NCBI GenBank assembly: GCA_032111745.1 | Contig: JAULUH010000495.1 | Coordinates: 1-9,395, forward strand | Direction of reading: 5' to 3' | DNA length: 9,395 bases | Source: JAULUH01 sp032111745 | GTDB taxonomy: Bacteria; Chloroflexota; Anaerolineae; JAAEKA01 | Shown: positions 6,443 through 9,395 of the stretch, one piece after another | Position numbering within the stretch: position 1 is the stretch's first letter | Layout: the number at the start of each line of letters is the position of its first letter | Position numbers and translations under genes: made by a program | Notes under the pieces: model-generated | Database searches by the model: none | Told to the model about the DNA's origin: nothing | The model's input: only the letters and a program-made list of their open reading frames with translations

Positions 6443-6468
6443 GGGTATGTAGGGTATAATAGGGGTAT
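6443..6468 (+). promoter_or_regulatory. ppx promoter -10 region with triple GGGTAT repeat
   Basis: A perfect TATAAT (6455-6460) lies 44 bases before the ATG at 6505, predicting a start near 6467 and a leader of about 38 nt. No good -35 box is found at 16-18 bases spacing (best is TGGAGG), which suggests dependence on an activator or a weak promoter. GGGTAT occurs at 6443, 6452 and 6463, overlapping the -10 box and start site, and could be a binding site. Confidence 0.5.
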
Positions 6469-6493
6469 CGGACCCAGCCCTTGTAGGCAGTGT

Positions 6494-6497
6494 GGAG
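6494..6497 (+). promoter_or_regulatory. Ribosome binding site of ppx
   Basis: GGAG lies 7 bases before the ATG at 6505. This favours that ATG over the in-frame GTG at 6490, which would add only five residues (MWRDT). Confidence 0.7.
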
Positions 6498-6504
6498 AGA
6501 CACT

Positions 6505-8049
6505 ATGTCCCAGAGAATTGCGGTCATCGACGTGGGATCGAACACGACCCGCCTGGTGGCCTATGAGTATGAGCCGGGCCTGCGCTTTCACCTGACCGAC
6601 GAGGTGCGGGAGGTGGTCCGGCTGCGGGAAGGAATGGGTACCAACATGGTGTTGCGCGCCGGTGCGATCGACCGGGCGCTGCGGGCGCTGCGCATGTTCG
6701 AGAAGCTATGCAATGCCTCTGGGATCGAGGATGTGGTATTGACGGCCACCAGTGCGGTACGGGATGCAGCCAATGGGGAGTCTTTCCTGGCCCGGGTGAA
6801 GGCCGAGACCGGATGGGAGCCCCGGCTGCTGACGGGGGAGGAGGAGGGGTGTTACGGGGCCCTGGGCGCGATCAACGGCACGGGGCTGTGCAACGGGTTC
6901 GTGATCGACCTGGGCGGTGGCAGCGCGCAGATCGTCGAGGTGCGGGATGGGCTGCCCGGGCGCCGGGTCAGCCTGCCCCTGGGCGCGCTGCGCCTGAGCG
7001 ACCTGTACCTCGGCTTCGACCGGCCACGGCCGGCGGATATAGAGGCTCTGGCTGCCGACATCAAGGGACAGCTGGCGCCGCTGGACTGGTTCCGGGCCGC
7101 GGCGGGGGGTGAGCTGGTGGCTATTGGCGGCACCATCCGTACCCTGGGCAAGGTGGACCAGATGGCCACGGACTTCCCGTTGGACACCGTGCACGGCTAT
7201 CAGTTACCCGCCGATCGCCTGCACGCCATGACGGAGCGCCTGCTACGGATGACCACCAAGGAGCGCAGCCGGGTTCCAGGGCTGGACGAGGCGCGCGGGG
7301 ACATCATCCACAGCGGTGCACTGGCTTACGATGCGCTGCTGGCCCATAGTGGCTTTGGGCAGATCACGATCAGCCAGCAGGGCCTGCGCGAGGGGCTGTT
7401 CTACGAGCGCTTCCTCTCGGGCCAGGGGCAGCCGGTGTTCGACAACCTGCGAGAGTTCAGCGTGTTGAACCTGGCCCGCAACTTCGAATGCCTGAACGCA
7501 CACAGCGAGCATGTCACCTTCCTGAGCCTGCGCCTGTTCGACCAGCTCCTGCCGGCGCACCGGCTCGACGTGGCGTATCGTGAGCTCTTGTGGGCGGCGG
7601 GAATCGTGCACGACGTTGGGGTTACGATAGACTTCTACTATCACCACCATCACTCGTCGTATATCGTGTTGAACAGCGGCCTGCCCGGTTACACACCGGG
7701 CGAGCGAGCTCTGGTGGCTTTGTTGGCCCAGTACCACCGCAAGGGCAGCCCCAGGCCGGGGGGGTTCGCCAGCATTTTGAGCCCGGCGGACCGCGCGGCG
7801 TTGGTGCCCCTGGCAGCCATGCTCAGGCTGGCGGAGTTCCTCGAGCGCGGGCGTAGCCAGGTGGTGCGCGATGTGCGCTGCCACCTGGACCTCGAGGGAG
7901 GCTGGGTGCAGATCGAGGCACTGGCCGACGGCGATGCCAGCATGGAGATATGGGACACCAGCCGCAACACCGACCTGCTGCAGACCGCGCTAGGGCTGGA
8001 GGTGGAGCTGGTGGCCGGAGTCTGGACCGGGACTGGGGTCAGAGGGTGA
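6505..8049 (+). CDS. ppx: Ppx/GppA family phosphatase (exopolyphosphatase or pppGpp phosphohydrolase)
   Basis: The family hydrolyses the terminal phosphate of polyphosphate (Ppx) and/or of pppGpp (GppA); sequence alone does not separate the two. The 514 residues match the long, two-part form (E. coli Ppx is about 513). The ASKHA-fold N-half shows AVIDVGSNTTRLV (6-18), ATSAVRDA (81-88), TGEEEGCYGALGA (110-122), VIDLGGGSAQIVEV (133-146), GGTIRTLG (208-215) and the family signature QGLREGLFYE (292-301). The C-terminal half is HD-like, with His336, GIVHDVG (366-372) and a YYHHHHSSY stretch (378-386). The usually conserved Glu of GGGSTE is Gln142 here. The late HD segment reads LRLAEFLERGRSQ, with Glu where Asp is common. 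The protein is cytoplasmic, with no signal peptide or membrane segment. It is transcribed divergently from glnE and its last 11 bases overlap the convergent rlmD gene. Confidence 0.92.
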   Translation: MSQRIAVIDVGSNTTRLVAYEYEPGLRFHLTDEVREVVRLREGMGTNMVLRAGAIDRALRALRMFEKLCNASGIEDVVLTATSAVRDAANGESFLARVKAETGWEPRLLTGEEEGCYGALGAINGTGLCNGFVIDLGGGSAQIVEVRDGLPGRRVSLPLGALRLSDLYLGFDRPRPADIEALAADIKGQLAPLDWFRAAAGGELVAIGGTIRTLGKVDQMATDFPLDTVHGYQLPADRLHAMTERLLRMTTKERSRVPGLDEARGDIIHSGALAYDALLAHSGFGQITISQQGLREGLFYERFLSGQGQPVFDNLREFSVLNLARNFECLNAHSEHVTFLSLRLFDQLLPAHRLDVAYRELLWAAGIVHDVGVTIDFYYHHHHSSYIVLNSGLPGYTPGERALVALLAQYHRKGSPRPGGFASILSPADRAALVPLAAMLRLAEFLERGRSQVVRDVRCHLDLEGGWVQIEALADGDASMEIWDTSRNTDLLQTALGLEVELVAGVWTGTGVRG

Positions 8050-9395
8050 AGAGGGCCAGGCTTTCGACGTGGTAGGTCTGAGGCGACATGTCGATGGGCT
8101 GCACGGCTTGCAGGCGGTAGCCAGCAGCGAACAGCAGGGGCACATCCCGGGCCAGGGTGGCCGGATCGCAGGCCACGTAGAGGAGCTTCGGCACGGCCAG
8201 GCGCCGCAACTGGGCCACTACCTCCGGGCCGGCACCGCTGCGAGGAGGATCGACGATGGCCACGCCGATGTTCTCTGAGCCGTCGAAGGTCCCCAGTACC
8301 TCCGCCACCGGCCCTTCGTGCAGGGCCACGTTGTCCAGGTCACGGGCATTCCAGGCGAAGTCCTCGCAAGCCGCCTCTGACTCCTCGATGCCGATGACCT
8401 GGCCCACCTGATCGGCCAGGCTGAGCGCGAACAGGCCGGCGCCGCAATAGGCATCCAGCACGGTCTCGTGACCCTCCAGGGCCAGGAGCCCGGCGGCCAG
8501 GTCCACCATGGCAGCCGCGCCGACGCTGTTGGCCTGGAAAAAGCTACCTGCGGAGATGCGGAAGGTGCGCCCGGCCACGTATTCCTCGACCCAGGGCTCG
8601 CCGATCAGGCCCTGAATGGAGCCGTCGCGGCGGCGCAAGGCGAAGCTTACGGGGAGGTCCTCTATGAAGAAGCCAGGAACCTGGTCGTCGGCGGTCTCGA
8701 GCACCAGGAGTCGCTGGCCGGTCTGGGTGCCGGCCCGCAGGCCCACGCCGCGTAGGCGCGGGGGCTCCTGCGGCTCGGCGGGTTCCTCGTCCTCGGCAGC
8801 ATCCGGCATGGGTGAGGAGGCGTCGACGACGCCGGCCACCAGGGCGGCGTGCATCTCGTCGAGCAGGGGGTGCAGGAGCAGGCAGGCGTCGATGGGCACG
8901 ACATCCGCGGGCAGAGAACGCTGGCCGCGCGGGGGTGAGGCGGGCAGGATACCCTGGCTGCCAGTGGCCCCTGCGCCCGGCTGGCCGCGGCCGCCGGGCT
9001 CGCGCATGAAGCCCAGCTGGCCGGCGGCATCGGCGACGAACTGCACGTGGTTGCGGTAGCCGTAGGCCAGCAGGCCCTCGTCGTCGGCGAGGGCAATGAG
9101 GTCCTCCACAGGCGGTGAGGCGAGGCCACCGAGCCGGCGCAGCTGGTCGGCCACTACCTCGGCTTTGAGGGCCAGCTGGCGCTCGTAGGCGATGTGTTGC
9201 CACTGGCAACCACCGCACAGGCCGGGGCCAAAGTAGGGGCAGGGGGGCTCGACGCGGTCGGGAGAGGGCTCCAGGACTTCCAAGAGGCGGGCGCGAGCCC
9301 AGCGTGGCTTCTCTTCGACCAGGTCTACGGCGACGGTCTCGCCGGGAATGGCGTAGGGCACGAAGACAATCTTGCCCTGGTGGTGGCCGATGGCC
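8039..9395 (-). CDS. rlmD: 23S rRNA (uracil-C5)-methyltransferase, RlmD/RumA type (start outside window)
   Basis: It transfers a methyl group from S-adenosylmethionine to C5 of a uridine; RlmD acts at U1939 of 23S rRNA, but RlmC or a dual RlmCD role cannot be excluded. The reading frame is open to the window edge: residues GHHQGKIVFVPYAIPGE, an N-terminal TRAM-like stretch, continue upstream of the internal GTG at 9361, so the true start is missing. Counting from that GTG, the four iron-sulfur cysteines are Cys41, Cys49, Cys52 (CPYFGPGLCGGC) and Cys160 (VVPIDAC); the first spacing is two residues longer than in the CPxFGxCGGC form. The SAM site is LDAYCGAGLFALSLA (302-316), followed by DPPRSGAG (371-378), the catalytic Cys398 in YVACDPATLARD and SPQTYHVESLALF (426-438). 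Two low-complexity Gly/Pro/Glu-rich stretches (about 121-150 and 180-203) look like surface loops. Its stop lies inside the 3' end of ppx. Confidence 0.93.
   Translation of the reverse strand, partial: AIGHHQGKIVFVPYAIPGETVAVDLVEEKPRWARARLLEVLEPSPDRVEPPCPYFGPGLCGGCQWQHIAYERQLALKAEVVADQLRRLGGLASPPVEDLIALADDEGLLAYGYRNHVQFVADAAGQLGFMREPGGRGQPGAGATGSQGILPASPPRGQRSLPADVVPIDACLLLHPLLDEMHAALVAGVVDASSPMPDAAEDEEPAEPQEPPRLRGVGLRAGTQTGQRLLVLETADDQVPGFFIEDLPVSFALRRRDGSIQGLIGEPWVEEYVAGRTFRISAGSFFQANSVGAAAMVDLAAGLLALEGHETVLDAYCGAGLFALSLADQVGQVIGIEESEAACEDFAWNARDLDNVALHEGPVAEVLGTFDGSENIGVAIVDPPRSGAGPEVVAQLRRLAVPKLLYVACDPATLARDVPLLFAAGYRLQAVQPIDMSPQTYHVESLALFTL

Noticed and set aside
6010..6591. Minus-strand frame of 193 codons through the divergent gap
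   Set aside because: It crosses the ppx start, both promoters and the glnE 5' end, and its translation has no family features.
7636..7656. Run of four histidines in the phosphatase, like an affinity tag
   Set aside because: It lies inside the HD-type region beside other conserved residues, where metal-binding histidines are expected, so it is natural sequence.
8930..9010. Gly/Pro-rich insert in RlmD as a possible frameshift
   Set aside because: The frame stays open and conserved family motifs continue on both sides in the same frame, so a flexible loop is the simpler reading.

Overview
This window comes from a high-GC bacterial chromosome and reads as an ordinary housekeeping region, not a mobile one. 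I see no transposase, integrase, tRNA, rRNA or CRISPR array. The taxon cannot be fixed from the sequence alone. A eukaryotic-type kinase fold, a type I-beta glutamine synthetase beside an unusually large GlnE, and short intergenic repeats together make me lean weakly towards Chloroflexota or a neighbouring phylum; this is inference.

Layout: (1) 1-665 (+): the C-terminal part of a protein-kinase-fold protein whose catalytic Asp and DFG Asp are both replaced, so probably a pseudokinase. (2) 666-803: a convergent intergenic gap with two strong inverted repeats. (3) 804-2219 (-): glnA, glutamine synthetase I, with the adenylylatable Tyr399 preserved. (4) 2220-2393: the glnA control region, holding an extended -10 promoter, a perfect dyad abutting the -35 box, a leader hairpin and a dispersed-repeat-like segment. 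(5) 2394-6188 (-): glnE, the adenylyltransferase/deadenylylase of glutamine synthetase, about 320 residues longer than E. coli GlnE because two GlnD-like ACT domains sit between its two catalytic halves. (6) 6189-6504: a 316-base divergent gap with the glnE promoter, short repeats and the promoter of the next gene. (7) 6505-8049 (+): a Ppx/GppA phosphatase with a C-terminal HD-type region. (8) 8039-9395 (-): an RlmD-type 23S rRNA uracil-5-methyltransferase, cut by the window end; its 3' end overlaps the phosphatase gene by 11 bp.

The core of the window is a nitrogen-assimilation pair. GlnA makes glutamine and GlnE should switch it off and on by adenylylation at Tyr399. In enterobacteria glutamine is sensed by the ACT domains of GlnD and relayed to GlnE through PII. 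Here the GlnD-like ACT pair is built into GlnE itself, which suggests that GlnE senses glutamine or another amino acid directly. This is the most interesting feature of the window.
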